Positions 1-12,736 are shown, counted from the first letter of the stretch. The stretch is DNA of 64,000 nucleotides from Serripes groenlandicus (GCA_031761405.1 JASEVX010000001.1:49556740-49620739), one strand, 5' to 3'. The notes: generated from the letters alone by a model not told the origin. Program-made: numbers and translations.

Positions 1-44
<44 letters not shown>
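1..44. repeat. GA dinucleotide microsatellite
   Basis: Uninterrupted GA dinucleotides from the window edge to about 44, grading into G-rich and GA-rich sequence to about 110. True length is cut by the edge. Confidence 0.95.
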
Positions 45-48
<4 letters not shown>

Positions 49-287
49 GGGGCGGGGGAGAGATTTAAAGGAAGGAGGGAGAGAGATTAGTTAGATAGAG
101 AGAGAGCGAGTGATTACGTACAGTGCAATATTGCGATGATACGTAAACTGTACTCTGTGCTCATACTTTACACCGAAGTATTCCATTGTTCAGTGATAAA
201 TTATTTCTCGAAATTGACCAAGCAGAGCGTCCATTTCTGAGCATAGAACATGTTGTTTTTGTAGTTTCGGGTACACTTATAAGAGTA

Positions 288-372
288 AGATATACATTTC
301 TACATTGATATCCTTGTCTGTAGTGATTGGAAATACCCATTTCTACATTCATATCCCTCTTTGTAGCGATTG
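288..372. repeat. Two-copy imperfect direct repeat (~43 bp)
   Basis: TTCTACATTGATATCC and TTCTACATTCATATCC head two adjacent copies that both continue into TGTAG(T/C)GATTGGA. The surrounding 61-600 shows no gene. Confidence 0.6.
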
Positions 373-600
373 GATTACTATCTTAAAACATATTATTTAT
401 TTGAAAGATAGATCATTGTGCTATGTCCTTGTTTATGTCATTTGAAACGGATACGCTGCAATAAACTAGTCTATATCGAAAATGTTATATTCAATATCAT
501 CTTTTTTTCACATTACATTTGTGTTGAAGTTCCCGAATGCATTTCTGCACACACTCGTGTCGGGAATTATAAAGGTCATCGTGACAAGTGTGATGGTGCT

Positions 601-814
601 TTACCTTTTCCCTAATATAAACGCATTCTGACGTATCCGCAACAGACGACTTTTTAAAACATCGTGGCAAAAGGACATTTTGCTCATATTGACCAATTTA
701 TCCTTTTGCCATAATGTTTTCAATTTAATTCAATAACTGCACTTTCACTCATGAAGATTTTCCATATTTTCAAAGTCGGCTGCTGCAGATTCTTAGTATG
801 TTGGAAAGGATTAA
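601..814. mobile_element. MITE family 1 copy (TTAA-type)
   Basis: The left end TTACCTTTTCCC and right end GGAAAGGATTAA are eroded forms of the family ends TTAACCCTTTCCCACATA and complement. Between them is the family core: CAGCAGACGAC-like, GTGGCAAAAGG, the inner hairpin around GCTCATATTGA, and TTTTCAAAGTCGGCTGCTGC. Confidence 0.7.
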
Positions 815-928
815 AGAACAACTTTAACACTGTATCACATATAACAAATCTGCTGAAGATGAATTAAAGAACATGAAGCCCAATCTATGAAAGTCTCTAC
901 AAATGAAAGTATAATAACTGTATAGTTT

Positions 929-1045
929 TAAAAACCTTGTGGCAAAATAAGAAATTGCTCATTGTGAGAGTTCTTTCCTTTCTGCCCAATGTTTTAAAAA
1001 ATTCGTCTACAGAAGTTGCTTCAAAATGCGTCTGTGTGTTATAAT
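929..1045. mobile_element. MITE family 1 fragment
   Basis: The core only: TTGTGGCAAAATAAGAAATT, an inner stem, TTCGTCTACAGAAG and AAAATGCGTCTGTGTG. Outer ends are lost. Confidence 0.6.
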
Positions 1046-1108
1046 GGTGTAAAGTAAAAACAGCGAAGGATTATAAATATATGCTAACTGTAAACAATCA
1101 TGTTCTTC

Positions 1109-1335
1109 CGACCTTTAACCCTATTTCATATACACAATAATGTCGACCCCGATAGCCTTCCGGATCGGGAGTTGAAGATTCGAATCCAAGAGGTGACAGT
1201 TGATTTTGTTCTGATATGACCTGTTGGTTATTCGTCAGAAAGTTAAATGAAGTTACAAAAGCCAATCTGTCCGGTGCCTGGCAAAAGTTAGGACTCGGGA
1301 AGTAAAACATGTGTTCAGGATATAGGTGTCTCACA
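1109..1335 (-). mobile_element. Possible tRNA-derived SINE remnant
   Basis: On the minus strand it ends with TTGGATTCGAATCTTCAACT near 1195-1160, which contains a box-B-like TTCGAATC, and shares its arrangement with the other SINE heads here. The open frame in it is not coding. Family membership is uncertain. Confidence 0.35.
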
Positions 1336-1343
1336 AGTAAAAA

Positions 1344-2207
1344 TAATGGTTGGCCCTTTCAATAGGGGCGACGCTATAATAATAACATGCATCAAACGTA
1401 ATCATCTAGGTAGAAATGGTTGACCCTTTCAATAGGGGCGACGCTATAATAATAACATGCATCAAACGAAATCATCTAGGTAGAAATGGTTGACCCTTTC
1501 AATAGGGGCGACGCTATAATAATAACATGCATCAAACGAAATCATCTAGGTAGAAATGGTTGACCCTTTCAATAGGGGCGACGCTATAATAATAACATGC
1601 ATCAAACGAAATCATCTAGGTAGAAATGGTTGACCCTTTCAATAGGGGCGACGCTATAATAATAACATGCATCAAACGAAATCATCTAGGTAGAAATGGT
1701 TGACCCTTTCAATAGGGGCGACGCTATAATAATAACATGCATCAAAAGAAATCATCTAGGTAGAAATGGTTGACCCTTTCAATAGGGGCGACACTATAAT
1801 AATAACATGCATCAAACGAAATCATCTAGGTAGAAATGGTTGACCCTTTCAATAGGGGCGACGCTATAATAATAACATGCATCAAACGAAATCATCTAGG
1901 TAGAAATGGTTGACCCTTTCAATAGGGGCGACGCTATAATAATAACATGCATCAAACGAAATCATCTAGGTAGAAATGGTTGACCCTTTCAATAGGGGCG
2001 ACGCTATAATAATAACATGCATCAAACGAAATCATCTAGGTAGAAATGGTTGACCCTTTCAATAGGGGCGACGCTATAATAATAACATGCATCAAACGAA
2101 ATCATCTAGGTAGAAATGGTTGACCCTTTCAATAGGGGCGACGCTATAATAATAACATGCATCAAACGAAATCATCTAGGTAGAAATGGTTGACCCTTTC
2201 AATAGGG
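1344..2207. repeat. 70-bp tandem array (~12 copies)
   Basis: The unit begins TAGAAATGGTTGACCCTTTC and continues AATAGGGGCGACGCTATAAT, AATAACATGCATCAAACGAA, ATCATCTAGG. Copies are nearly identical (only a few base changes), pointing to recent homogenisation. The last unit is interrupted by the foldback-like element at the stretch equivalent to GGGGCGACGCTA. Confidence 0.95.
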
Positions 2208-2256
2208 GTGATACTAACGTGTGTGAAGTTGGCTCTGTGATCGGTCATCGGCCATC

Positions 2257-4695
2257 GGTGACAAAAACCGGAACGCCGACCTGGTACACCGAGCTCGGCC
2301 ATCGGTGTTCGAATTTATATAGCAGTTTGAACGCCGACCTGGAATATCGAGCTCGGCCATCGGCATTCGAATTAATATAGCAATCTGAACGCCGACCTGG
2401 AATATCGAGCTCGGCAATCGGTGTTCGAATTTATATAGCAATTTGAACGCCGACCTGGAATATCGAGCTCGGCCATCGGAATTCGAATTTCTATAGTAAT
2501 CTGAACGCCGACCTGGTACACCGAGCTCGGCCATCGGTGTTCGAATTTATATAGCAATCTGCACGCCGATCTGGAATATCGAGCTCGGCCATCAGAATTC
2601 GAATTTATGTATTAATCAGAACGCCGACCTGGAACACCAAGCTCGCCGCTCGGTGTTCAAATTTATAAAGCAATTTGAACGCCGACCTGGAATATCGAGC
2701 TCGGCCATCGGAATTCGAATTTATATAGTAATCTGAACGCCGACCTAGTACACCGAGCTCGGCCATCGGTGTTCGAATTTATATAGCAATTTGAACGCCG
2801 ACCTGGAATATCGAGCTCGCCCATCGGTGTTCGAATTTATATAGCAATTTGAACGCCGACCTGGTACACCGAGCTCGGCCATCAGTGTTCGAATTTATAT
2901 AGCAATTTGAACGCCGACCTGGAATATCGAGCTCGCCCATCGGTGTTCGAATTTATATAGCAATTTGAACGCCGACCTGGAATATCGAGCTCAGCCATCG
3001 GTGTTCAAATTTATATAGCAATTTGAACGCCGACCTGGAATATCGAGCTCGGCCATCGGCATTCAAATTAATATAGCAATCTGAACGCCGACCTGGAATA
3101 TCGAGCTCGGCCATCGGTGTTCGAATTTATATAGCAATTTGAACGCCGACCTGGAATATCGAGCTCGGCCATCGGAATTCGAATTTCTATAGTAATCTGA
3201 ACGCCGACCTGGTACACCGAGCTCGGCCATCGGTGTTCGAATTTATATAGCAATTTGAACGCCGACCTGGAATATCGAGCTCGCCCATCGGTGTTCGAAT
3301 TTCTATAGCAATTTGAACGCCGACCTGGAATATCGAGCTCGGCCATCGGCATTCGAATTAATATAGCAATCTGAACGCCGACCTGGAATATCGAGCTCGG
3401 CCATCGGTGTTCGAATTTATATAGCAATTTGAACGCCGACCTGGAATATCGAGCTCGGCCATCGGAATTCGAATTTCTATAGTAATCTGAACGCCGACCT
3501 GGTACACCGAGCTCGGCCGTCGGTGTTCGAATTTATATAGCAATCTGCACGCCGACCTGGAATATCGAGCTCGGCCATCGGCTTTCGAATTAATATACCA
3601 ATCTGAATGCCGACCTGGTACACCGAGCTCGGCCATCGGTGTTCGAATTTATATAGCAATTTGAATGCCGACCTGGAATATCGAGCTCGGCCATCGGAAT
3701 TCGAATTTATATATTAATCTGAACGCCGACCTGGAACACCGATCTCGCCCATCGGTGTTCGAATATATATAGCAATTTGAACGCCGACCTGGAATATCGA
3801 GCTCGCCCATCGGTGTTCGAATTTATATAGCAATTTGAACGCCGACCTGGAATATCGAGCTCGGCCATCGGTGTTCGAATTTATATAGCAATTTGAACGC
3901 CGACCTGGTACACCGAGCTCGGCCATCGGTGTTCGAATTTATATAGCAATTTGAACGCCGACCTGGAATATCGAGCTCGGCCATCGGTGTTCGAATTCAT
4001 ATAGCAATTTGAACGCCGACCTGGAATATCGAGCTCGCCCATCGGTGTTCGAATTTATATAGCAATTTGAACGCTGACCTGGAATATCGAGCTCGGCCAT
4101 CGGAATTCGAATTTATATATTAATCTGAACGCCGACCTGGTACACCTAGCTCGGTCATCGGTGGTCGAATTTATATAGCAATCTGCACGCCGACCTGGAA
4201 TATCGAGCTCGGCCATCGGCTTTCGAATAAATATACCAATCTGAACGCCGACCTGGTACACCGAGCTCGGCCATCGGTGTTCGAATTTATATAACAATTT
4301 GAATGCCGACCTGGAATATCGAGCTCGGCCATCGGAATTCGAATTTATAGATTAATCTGAACGCCGACCTGGAACACCGAGCTCGCCCATCGGTGTTCGA
4401 ATTTATATAGCAATTTGAACGCCGACCTGGAATATCGAGCTCGGCCATCGGAATTCGATTTTATAGAGTAATCTGAACGCCGACCTGGTACACCGAGCTC
4501 GGCCATCGAATGTATATAGCAATCTGAACGCCGACCTGGTACACCGAGCTCGGCCATCGGTGTTCGAATTTATATAGCAAATTGTACGCCGACCTGGAAT
4601 ATCGAGCTCGGCCATCCGAATTCGAAATTATATAGTAATCTGAACGCCGACCTGGAACACCGAGCTCTGCCATCGGTGTTCAAATTTATATAGCA
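2257..4695. repeat. 58-bp tandem array, left arm (~42 copies)
   Basis: Unit GAACGCCGACCTGGAATATC, GAGCTCGGCCATCGGTGTTC, GAATTTATATAGCAATTT, with two alternating subtypes (TGGAATATC versus TGGTACACC; CGGTGTTC versus CGGAATTC) suggesting a two-unit higher-order repeat. The period is 1 mod 3, which creates long spurious frames. Confidence 0.95.
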
Positions 4696-5440
4696 AGAGA
4701 ATGGAACGCTTGCAGAGAGCCTGCCGTTGCGGCTGGAGATTGTCACGGGAGTGGAACGACCTGATACGTGACTGTGTTTCCGGTGTTGTCACAGGAATAT
4801 AACGCTTGCAGAGAGTGTGCGTCTGGTGTTTGCCAAGGCCCGATAAAAGTATGTGTGCCCGGAGTTTGTAACGGGAGTTGAACGGCGCGGGACTAGGCTG
4901 TATGCCCAGTGTTGTCACGGGAATATAACGCTTGCAGCGAGTCTGCCTCTGTGTCACGCTGACCTAGAATCCCGAGCTTGGCCATCAGCATTATAATTTC
5001 TATAGCAATTTAGACCGAGCGAGGACATCGGCGTTCGAATTTAATTGCACACTGAACACCGACCGGGAATTCTGTGCTCGGCCATCAGCATTCGATTTGT
5101 TATAGAAATTGAATGGGTCTGACCGCTGCTGCAAGGCTAAATCACCGAGTGCTAATTTCCCCTTGTAAGTGTCACGGGAGTAGAACGACCCGAGACAAGA
5201 CCGTGCAAGCCCGGTTTTGTCAGGGGAATGGATAACTCTGGCTGCTCCTGCAAGGCCATAACACCGAGTATTACTTTGCCATTGTATGTGTCACGGGAGT
5301 GGAACACTGACGGCCCGAGACGGTACCGTTCGATCCCGGTGTTGTCCCGGGAATGGAAAACTTGCAAAGAGCCTGTGTCTGCGACCGGGATTTTGTCACG
5401 TGAGTTGAACGCTCTAGCCGCGCACGAAGCCGCTGCTGCA
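4696..5440. repeat. Foldback centre: degenerate subrepeats
   Basis: Recurrent GTCACGGGAGTGGAACG-like motifs at about 60-bp spacing (for example 4744, 4866, 5168, 5290, 5396), mixed with decayed 58-bp units near 4955-5110. No credible coding frame. Confidence 0.6.
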
Positions 5441-7190
5441 AAGCCACATCACACAGTGCTAATTTATTAACTAATTACGTGTATATTTATTTATCCATGC
5501 ACATTAATTGAAATAACTGAAACAATATTAGTAAACATTATGACATCAAATTGAATGTTCTATTCATTTGCATGCGGATGATTGTATACAACGTTAGAAA
5601 ATTAATATCTCGCGAGACCGTATGTCAACCGAAATTTTAGTTTTCAAAGGCTGTGAGTAGAAAATACAAATTGATGAAAACCTATTACAAGATACTTTTC
5701 CTGTTAGTATATACCTATGCCCTTTAAAGACAGAAAAGAAGCCAAGTGGTACAGATTCGCTCTACGAAAATGAACCTTATAGCATTTCGGAAAGGGTGTC
5801 AATCTGTGCATCCTTGCTACTAGTTTATCATTCGAAGGTTTACTGCTTCACAGAAGTTACTTAAAAAACTAATGCGTGTGTGTACGACAAGTGTAGATCC
5901 AGATTACACAGCGCAGGCTGATGCGGATATAGAAGGTGTTTTTAGACTGGTATATATATTCAAGCAATGTAGAGTCAAAGTCAGTCAATGTACCGGAAAT
6001 GTGGTCAAACCATAATGGGGAACATGTTTATCATTTAGAAAAGCGTATTTCGTCTTTCATGGTAGTATATACAGCTGTGCCCAACTGTTAGTGATTGCTT
6101 ATACGTATGTGTTCATCAAAATATATTTAGATCAACTACACCGAAGCAAACATATTAAAAAACGGACATTTGCTTGCATCCCCGAACAAATTAAAATAAA
6201 AGAAATAAATGATTAAGGTAATTACATATGAGTCGGGTTCTACGAAAACCAACGTTAAGCTATTTGAAACAAGCTAGGTTAAAGATCAGTTTACTCATTC
6301 ATACTTATATATCTCATTACAATGTATGTTGTTTAACCAACGGTTGTTTCTTAGGAGGTTCTAAACGTGTTCTGCAAACAGTACAGATTCAGACAATACA
6401 GCGCTGAATAGCCGACTGACCTGACTCTAGACTTTTCACAAAAGACCTTATGTGAGATTCGCACTGCTCAAATACATTTTAACTAGAAAATGGGGCAGGC
6501 AATTCGAAAACCGATCTTCTCGACTTTCAATCCAGCGAATATCCAGATCAGGCTGCAGTCTGATCAAGTTCTTTCATATTCGCTATAAAATCGTCTATGC
6601 ATTCCAAAAGCTTCTTGAGAAGCGGTCTGACCAACAATCGAATTTAAGAATTAGACTTTGAAGTTTATTTCAATTACTCTCACAATCTCCGAATGTCGGT
6701 TTTCGTGTTGCTTAAACTATATTCGTATTCACTGATTGTGAAATAGTATACCGAACATTAATTTACATGGTGTAATATCTAAGAGTCATTTATATTGTTT
6801 ATCTGATATCAATTCACCATAGTTGTTCTTTTAAAACATATTAGTGTTACACTAAAACATATTAGTGTTACACTAAAACATATTAGTGTTACACGAAATT
6901 ACAGAAAACTAAAGGCATAACCATGGTACAGATGGTACAGAAACCTATTTTGACTCCTTAGTATCCAGAGAAGTGTCACAAATTCCGTAAAGTAGCATTA
7001 TATATTATCAAAAAGCATAAATATGGTACAGTTTGAAATCCTTTTCAGTATTTATGCAGAGTTAGTTTTGAAGCAAAAGATATTTAAGTGAATATGAATT
7101 TGATACTAAACACAAATATAAATTTTCTAAATAATATCTGTAACAGTTCTAGAGATATTGAAGGAAATGTGAATTTAGGAATTTTCTTAA
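5441..7190. other. Foldback centre: AT-rich unique sequence
   Basis: No convincing gene. Contains a triplicated 21-bp motif AAAACATATTAGTGTTACAC at about 6834-6894. The frames here are short and lack recognisable domains. Confidence 0.5.
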
Positions 7191-7545
7191 GTCTAAAAAG
7201 GGGCATAACTCTGGGAAATAAGTACTGAGCTACCTCCTTTTTAGGCGCACACAATATCATGTGCTTGTGATTATTTATACCAAGATTGGCATCAATATCT
7301 TATACGGTGTAAGAGGAGTAGGCCGGACAACATTTGTTAAGTCTAAAAAGGGGCATAACTCTGGCAAATATATAAGAAGTTATCCCTTTTTTCGCGCACA
7401 TAATATCATGTGCTGTAGATTATTTCTACGATGTTTGGTATCAATATCTTAAACGGTGAAGGAGGAGTAGGCCAGACAAAATTGGACGGACAGACAGACA
7501 GACGGACGGACAACGCCTGGCGATAATACGTCCCGTTTTTTCAAA
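7188..7545. repeat. Two tandem copies of a ~145-bp repeat, then GGAC/AGAC simple repeats
   Basis: AAGTCTAAAAAGGGGCATAA occurs at about 7189 and again near 7339, each followed by ACTCTGG, CATAATATCATGTGCT-like and GGAGTAGGCC. The second ends in (GGACAGAC)-type repeats at 7487-7510. Probably a dispersed bivalve repeat, orientation uncertain. Confidence 0.6.
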
Positions 7546-7549
7546 ACGG

Positions 7550-10500
7550 GTGTATTCAAAAAGAATTCAGATTTCTATATATCTTCGAATTCCGATGGCC
7601 GAGCTCGATATACCAGGTCGGCGTTCAGATTGCTGTATAAATTCGAACACCGATGGCCGAGCTCAGTGTACCAGGTCGGCGTTCATATCACTATATAAAT
7701 TCGAACACCGATGGTCGAGCTCGGTGTACCAGGTCGGCGTTCAGATAACTATAGAATTAGAATTCCAATGGACGAGTTCGATATTCCAGGTCGGCGTTCA
7801 AATTGCTATATAAATTCGAATTCTGATGGCCGAGCTGGATATTCCAGGTCGGCGTTCGAATGACTATATATATTCGAACAACGATGGCCGAGCTCGGTGT
7901 ACAAGATCGGAGTGCAGATTACTATAAAATTCGAACACCGATGGCCGAGCTCGGTGTATCAGGTCGGCGTTCAGATTACTATAGAATTCAAATTCCGATG
8001 GACGAGCTCGATATTCCAGGTCGGCGTTCAAATTTCAATATAAATTCGAACACCGATGGCCGAGCTCGGTGTACCAGGTCGGCGTTCAGATTACTATATA
8101 AAAACGAACACCGATGGCCGAGCTCGGTGTACCAGGTCGGCGTTCAGATTATTATATAAATCGAATTCCGATGGACGAGCTCGACATTCCAGGTCGGCGT
8201 TCAAATTGCTATATAAATTCGAATTCTGATGGCCGAGCTGGATATTCCAGGTCGGCGTTCGAATGACTATATATGTTCGAACACCGATGGCCGAGCTCGG
8301 TGTACCAGATCGGCGTTCAGATTACTATAAAATTCGAATTCCGATGACCGAGCTCGATATTCCAGGTCGGCGTTCAAATTGCTATATAAATTCGAACACC
8401 GATGGCCGAGCACGGTGTACCAGGTCGGCGTTCAGATTACAATAAAAGTTCGAATTCCGATGGCCGAGCTCGATATTCCAGGTCGGCGTTCAAATTGATA
8501 TATAAAGTCGAACACCGATGGCCGAGCTGGATATTCCAGGTCGGCGTTCAAATGACTATATATATTCGAACACCGATGGCCGAGCTCGGTGTACCAGGTC
8601 GGCGTTCAGATTACTATAGAAATTCGAACACCGATGGCCGAGCTCGGTGTACTAGGTCGGCGTTCAGATTACTGTATACATTCGAATTCCGATGACCGAG
8701 CTCGATATTCCAGGTCGGCGTTCAAATTGCTATATAAATTCGAACACCGATGGCCGAGCACGGTGTACCAGGTCGGCGTTCAGATTACTATAAAAGTTCG
8801 AATTCCGATGGCCGAGCTCGATATTCCAGGTCGGCGTTCAAATTGATATATAAAGTCGAACACCGATGGCCGAGCTGGATATTCCAGGTCGGCGTTCAAA
8901 TGACTATATATATTCGAACACCGATGGCCGAGCTCGGTGAACCGGGTCGGCGTTAAGATTACTATATAAATTCGAACACCGATGGCCGAGCTCGGTGTAC
9001 TAGGTCGGCGTTCAGATTACTGTATACATTCGAATTCCGATGACCGAGCTCGATATTCCAGGTCGGCGTTCAAATTGCTATATAAATTCGAACACCGATG
9101 GCCGAGCACGGTGTACCAGGTCGGCGTTCAGATTACTATAAAAGTTCGAATTCCGATGGCCGAGCTCGATATTCCAGGTCGGCGTTCAAATTGATATATA
9201 AATTCGAACACCGATGGCCGAGCTCGGTGTACCAGGTCGGCGTTCAGATTACTATATAAATTCGAATTCTGATGGCCGAGCTAGATATTCCAGGTCGGCG
9301 TTCAAATTACTATATATATTCGAACACCGATGGCCGAGCTCGGTGTACCAGGTCGGCGTTCAGATTACTATATAAATTCGAACACCGATGGCCGAGCTCG
9401 GTGTACTAGGTCGGCGTTCAGATTACTGTATAAATTCGAATTCCGATGGCCGAGCTCGATATTCCATGTCGGCGTTCAAATTGCTTTATAAATTCGAACA
9501 CCGATGGCCGAGCTCGGTGTATCAGGTCGGCGTTCAGATTACTATATAATTCGAATTCTGATGACCGAGCTCGATATTCCAGGTCGGCCTTCAAATTTCT
9601 ATATAAATTCGAACACCGATGGCCGAGCTTGGTGTACCAGGTCGGCGTTCAGATTACTATATAATTCGAATTCTGATGACCGAGCTCGATATTCCAGGTC
9701 GGCGTTCAAACTGCTATATAAATTCGAAAACCGATGACCGAGCTCGGTATACCAGGTCGGCGTTCAGATTACTATAGAATTCGAATTCCGATGGACGAGC
9801 TCGATATTCCAGGTCGGCGTTCAAATTGCTATATAAATTCGAACACCGATGGCCGAGCTCGGTGTACCAGGTCGGCGTTCAGATTACTATAGAATTCGAA
9901 TTCCGATGGACGAGCTCGATATTCCAGGTCGGCGTTCAAATTTCTATATAAATTCGAACATCGATGGCCGAGCTCGGTGTACCAGGTCGGCGTTCAGATT
10001 ACTATAGAATTCGAATTCTGATGACCGAGCTCGATATTTCAGGTCGGCGTTCAAATTGCTATATAAATTCGAACACCGATGACCGAGCTCGGTTACCAGG
10101 TCGGTCTTCAGATTACTATAAAAGTTCGAATTCCGATGGCCGAGCTCGATATTCCAGGTCGGCGTTCAAACTGCTATATAAATTCGAACACCGATGGCCG
10201 AGCTCGGTGTACCTTGTCGGCGTTCAAATTACTGTATAAAGTCGAACACCGATGGCCGAGCTCGGTGTACCAGGTCGGCGTTCAGATTACTATATAAATT
10301 CGAACACCGATGGCCGAGCTCGGTGTACCAGGTCGGCGTTCAGATTACTATATAAATTCGAATTCCGATGGCCGAGCTCGATATTCCAGGTCGGCGTTCA
10401 AATTACTATATAAATTCGAACACCGATGGCCGAGCTCGGTGTACCAGGTCGGCGTTCAGATTACTATATAAAATTCGAACACCGATGGCCTAGCTGGATA

Positions 10501-11165
10501 TTCCAGGTCGGCGTTCAAGTTGCTATATAAATTCGAACACCGATGGCCGAGCTCGGTGTACCAGGTCGGCGTTCAGATTACTATAGAATTCGAATTCCGA
10601 TGGACGAGCTCGATATTCCAGGTCGGCGTTCAAATTGCTATATAAATTCGAACACCGATGGCCGAGCTCGGTGTACCAGGTCGGCGTTCAGATTACTATA
10701 TAAATTTGAATTCCGATGGCCGAGCTTGATATTCCAGGTCGGCGTTCAAATTGCTATATAAAGTCGAATACCGATGCCCGAGCTAGGTGTACCAGGTCGG
10801 CGTTCAGATTACTGTATAAATTCGAATTCCGATGGCCGAGCTCGATATTCCATGTCGGCGTTCAAATTGCTACATAAATTCGAACACCGATGGCCGAGTT
10901 CGGTGTACCAGGTCGGCGTTCAGATTACTATAGAATTCGAATTCCGATGGACGAGCTCGATATTCCAGGTCGGCGTTCAAATTGCTATATAAATTCGAAC
11001 ACCGATGGCCGAGCTCGGTGTACCAGGTCGGCGTTCAGATTACTATAAAAGTTCGAATTCCGATGGGCGAGCTCGATATTCCAGGTCGACGTTCAAATTG
11101 ATATATAAATTCGAACACCGATGGCCGAGCTCGGTGTTCCTGGTCGGCGTTCCGATTTTTGTCAC
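7550..11165. repeat. 58-bp tandem array, right arm (~62 copies), inverted relative to the left arm
   Basis: Complement of the left-arm unit: GAACACCGATGGCCGAGCTC, GGTGTACCAGGTCGGCGTTC, AGATTACTATATAAATTC. The same two subtypes alternate. Blocks of several units are repeated within the array (for example around 8400-8700 and 8750-9050). Confidence 0.95.
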
Positions 11166-11239
11166 CGATGGCCGATGACCGATCACAGCGCCAACTTCAC
11201 ACACATGTGATACTATAATAATATAATATACGATTTACG

Positions 11240-11345
11240 GCATGGTTTTCAGCATGAGGAATTTCTCCTTTTGCCACACAGTTTTTAAAATTCGTCTGCT
11301 GCAGAGATGGCAAAATGCATCTGCAACTTGAAAAACGTGATTTGT
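11240..11345. mobile_element. MITE family 1 fragment
   Basis: Carries AATTTCTCCTTTTGCCACAC, AAAATTCGTCTGCTGCAGAG and AAAATGCATCTGCA, the right half of the family. Confidence 0.6.
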
Positions 11346-11849
11346 AGTTCGATTGAGATATTTTGAGCTTTGGCTTGCTACCATCATAAGAACTCATTCA
11401 TAAACCTGGGTAAGGACGAGCAATGCTGTAAGAACATATTGTATGGTATTGACAGGATTCGAACCGACGTCTGCGTGATGAACTGGACAACGATTCCAAT
11501 TATGGATGTGACAATGCTTTGGGTTTTATTTCGTATACAACATAATGTGTGTAATCGTGGCGACATAACATTTGTTTAATAACCCATGTTTAACTTACCA
11601 CGGCAAGGCCAGGACATGTTTTTTTTGGGGTCTAAAGTGCACTCCCTCAAACCCAGCTCTCAAATTCCCCAAACTGACAAACCGCCCATGGCAGATTCCC
11701 TTCCTATTGGTATTTAACGACGTTTTTAACAACTGTTTTGTCATATCACGGAGACGCTTCTACTAAATAGTCATTCCAAGCAACTGGCAGCTTTTCCAAA
11801 TATACTGTTAGCCAATTGGTGGTAGGCAAATGGCGCGTGTCGCATTGAC

Positions 11850-11955
11850 CTTTTGGCAAACGTTGGAAAGATGGTTTGCCGGGGTGGGTTTCGAACTCAA
11901 AACCCTTGGATTGAAAGCCCGCGTCGCAACCGACTGAGCTACCGGTGTACGAAAG
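11850..11955 (-). mobile_element. tRNA-like sequence (SINE head or tRNA pseudogene)
   Basis: The minus strand reads CCGGTAGCTCAGTCGGTTGC (box A-like TAGCTCAGTCGG), then GACGCGGGCTTTCAATCC, then GAGTTCGAAACCC (box B-like) and CACCCCGG. The spacing is tRNA-like, but the anticodon stem does not pair well, so a functional tRNA is unlikely. Confidence 0.45.
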
Positions 11956-12258
11956 CAGCGAATTGGTTTAGCTTTTATTGCCTTGTGTATTGGTTAGAGA
12001 AATGTAAGAAACAGATAAAACTGGATTTATATTTAATATTTGGTATACTTAAGATCTCGACAAAGACACGTTGCGACAATATAGATATAATAAAGGCTTG
12101 TTTAACCGTTTACTTAATATAATATTATGTTGTCTTGGGAACATTAAGAAACAATGGCATACTCTGGAAAATTGGAAACGTTATGTTGATACAGACTTTT
12201 CTGTTTGAACAGTGATTGACGCAGTTTCAATGGTATTTCAGTGTATATACATACCTAT

Positions 12259-12366
12259 GAGCCGTTCAACGAGAAAACCAACATTACGGAATCTATCGAC
12301 CCAGATCAGCCTGCACAAGTCGCACAGGCTAATCCGAGTCGAGCCATTCCATCTTAGGGGGATAAT
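12259..12366. mobile_element. MITE family 2, left half only
   Basis: GAGCCGTTCAACGAGAAAAC, then CCAACATTACGG, ATCGACCCAGATCAGCCTGC and a closing TTAGGGGGATAATA. The right half is missing. Confidence 0.7.
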
Positions 12367-12529
12367 AATAATAACTTTTTTTTATGAGTGTAAATATAAC
12401 TCATTTAGTTACAAAAACTAATCTTCAGTGAATAGAGGTATAATGATTCCTGAAACAGATAGCGAAAAGTGACTGTCCCGGCTGGTTTTCTCGCGGGTTT
12501 TCGCACGGGACGGCTGGTTTCCTGTGTAA

Positions 12530-12700
12530 TTTACCAGTACTGCTGGTATTATTCATCCTGACACCGACGCAACAGTCGTACTGCTCTCCCCACAACTGTA
12601 AGCACACAGGAGGAAATTCCTTTCTACCATTATTTAAGTCTTTTGTATGACCCGACTGTGGATCGAACCCTGGTCTTCCGCTCAGAAAGTCGACGCTTTG

Positions 12701-12736
<36 letters not shown>
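12530..12736 (-). mobile_element. SINE family 1 copy with (CAA)n tract
   Basis: On the minus strand: GGGTTCGATCCACAGTCGGG (box B), TCATACAAAAGACTT, then the family core TGTCAGGATGAA and AGTACTGGTAA. A perfect CAA/TTG tract of 12 triplets lies at 12701-12736, at the 5' side of the SINE. Confidence 0.65.

Larger units (their letters stand above)
2217..11206. mobile_element. Foldback-like transposable element, ~9.0 kb, non-autonomous
   Basis: The two ends are inverted copies: A(C/T)GTGTGTGAAGTTGGC, then CTGTGATCGGTCATCGGCCA, then TCGGTGACAAAAA(C/T)CGGAACG. They lead into long arms made of 58-bp tandem repeats running in opposite orientation (left 2257-4695, right about 7550-11165). A 9-bp direct duplication GTGATACTA flanks the element at 2208-2216 and 11207-11215. 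Long inverted arms of tandem subrepeats plus a 9-bp duplication are the hallmarks of foldback elements such as Drosophila FB and sea-urchin TU. The 4.7-7.5 kb centre has no transposase-like frame, so mobilisation would have to be in trans. Large-scale rearrangement of a satellite is the alternative, but the duplication argues against it. Confidence 0.8.

Noticed and set aside
2214..4673. Many 60-120-codon frames (GRRSNCYINSNTDGRAR type)
   Set aside because: All are the 58-bp repeat in shifting frames; the same peptides appear in the inverted right arm at 7550-10990.
1344..4695. CRISPR-like appearance of regularly repeated units
   Set aside because: Units are contiguous tandem repeats without unique spacers, in a eukaryotic setting with introns and SINEs.
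11878..11945. Functional tRNA gene
   Set aside because: Box A and B are recognisable, but the anticodon and acceptor stems do not pair properly; treated as SINE or tRNA pseudogene.
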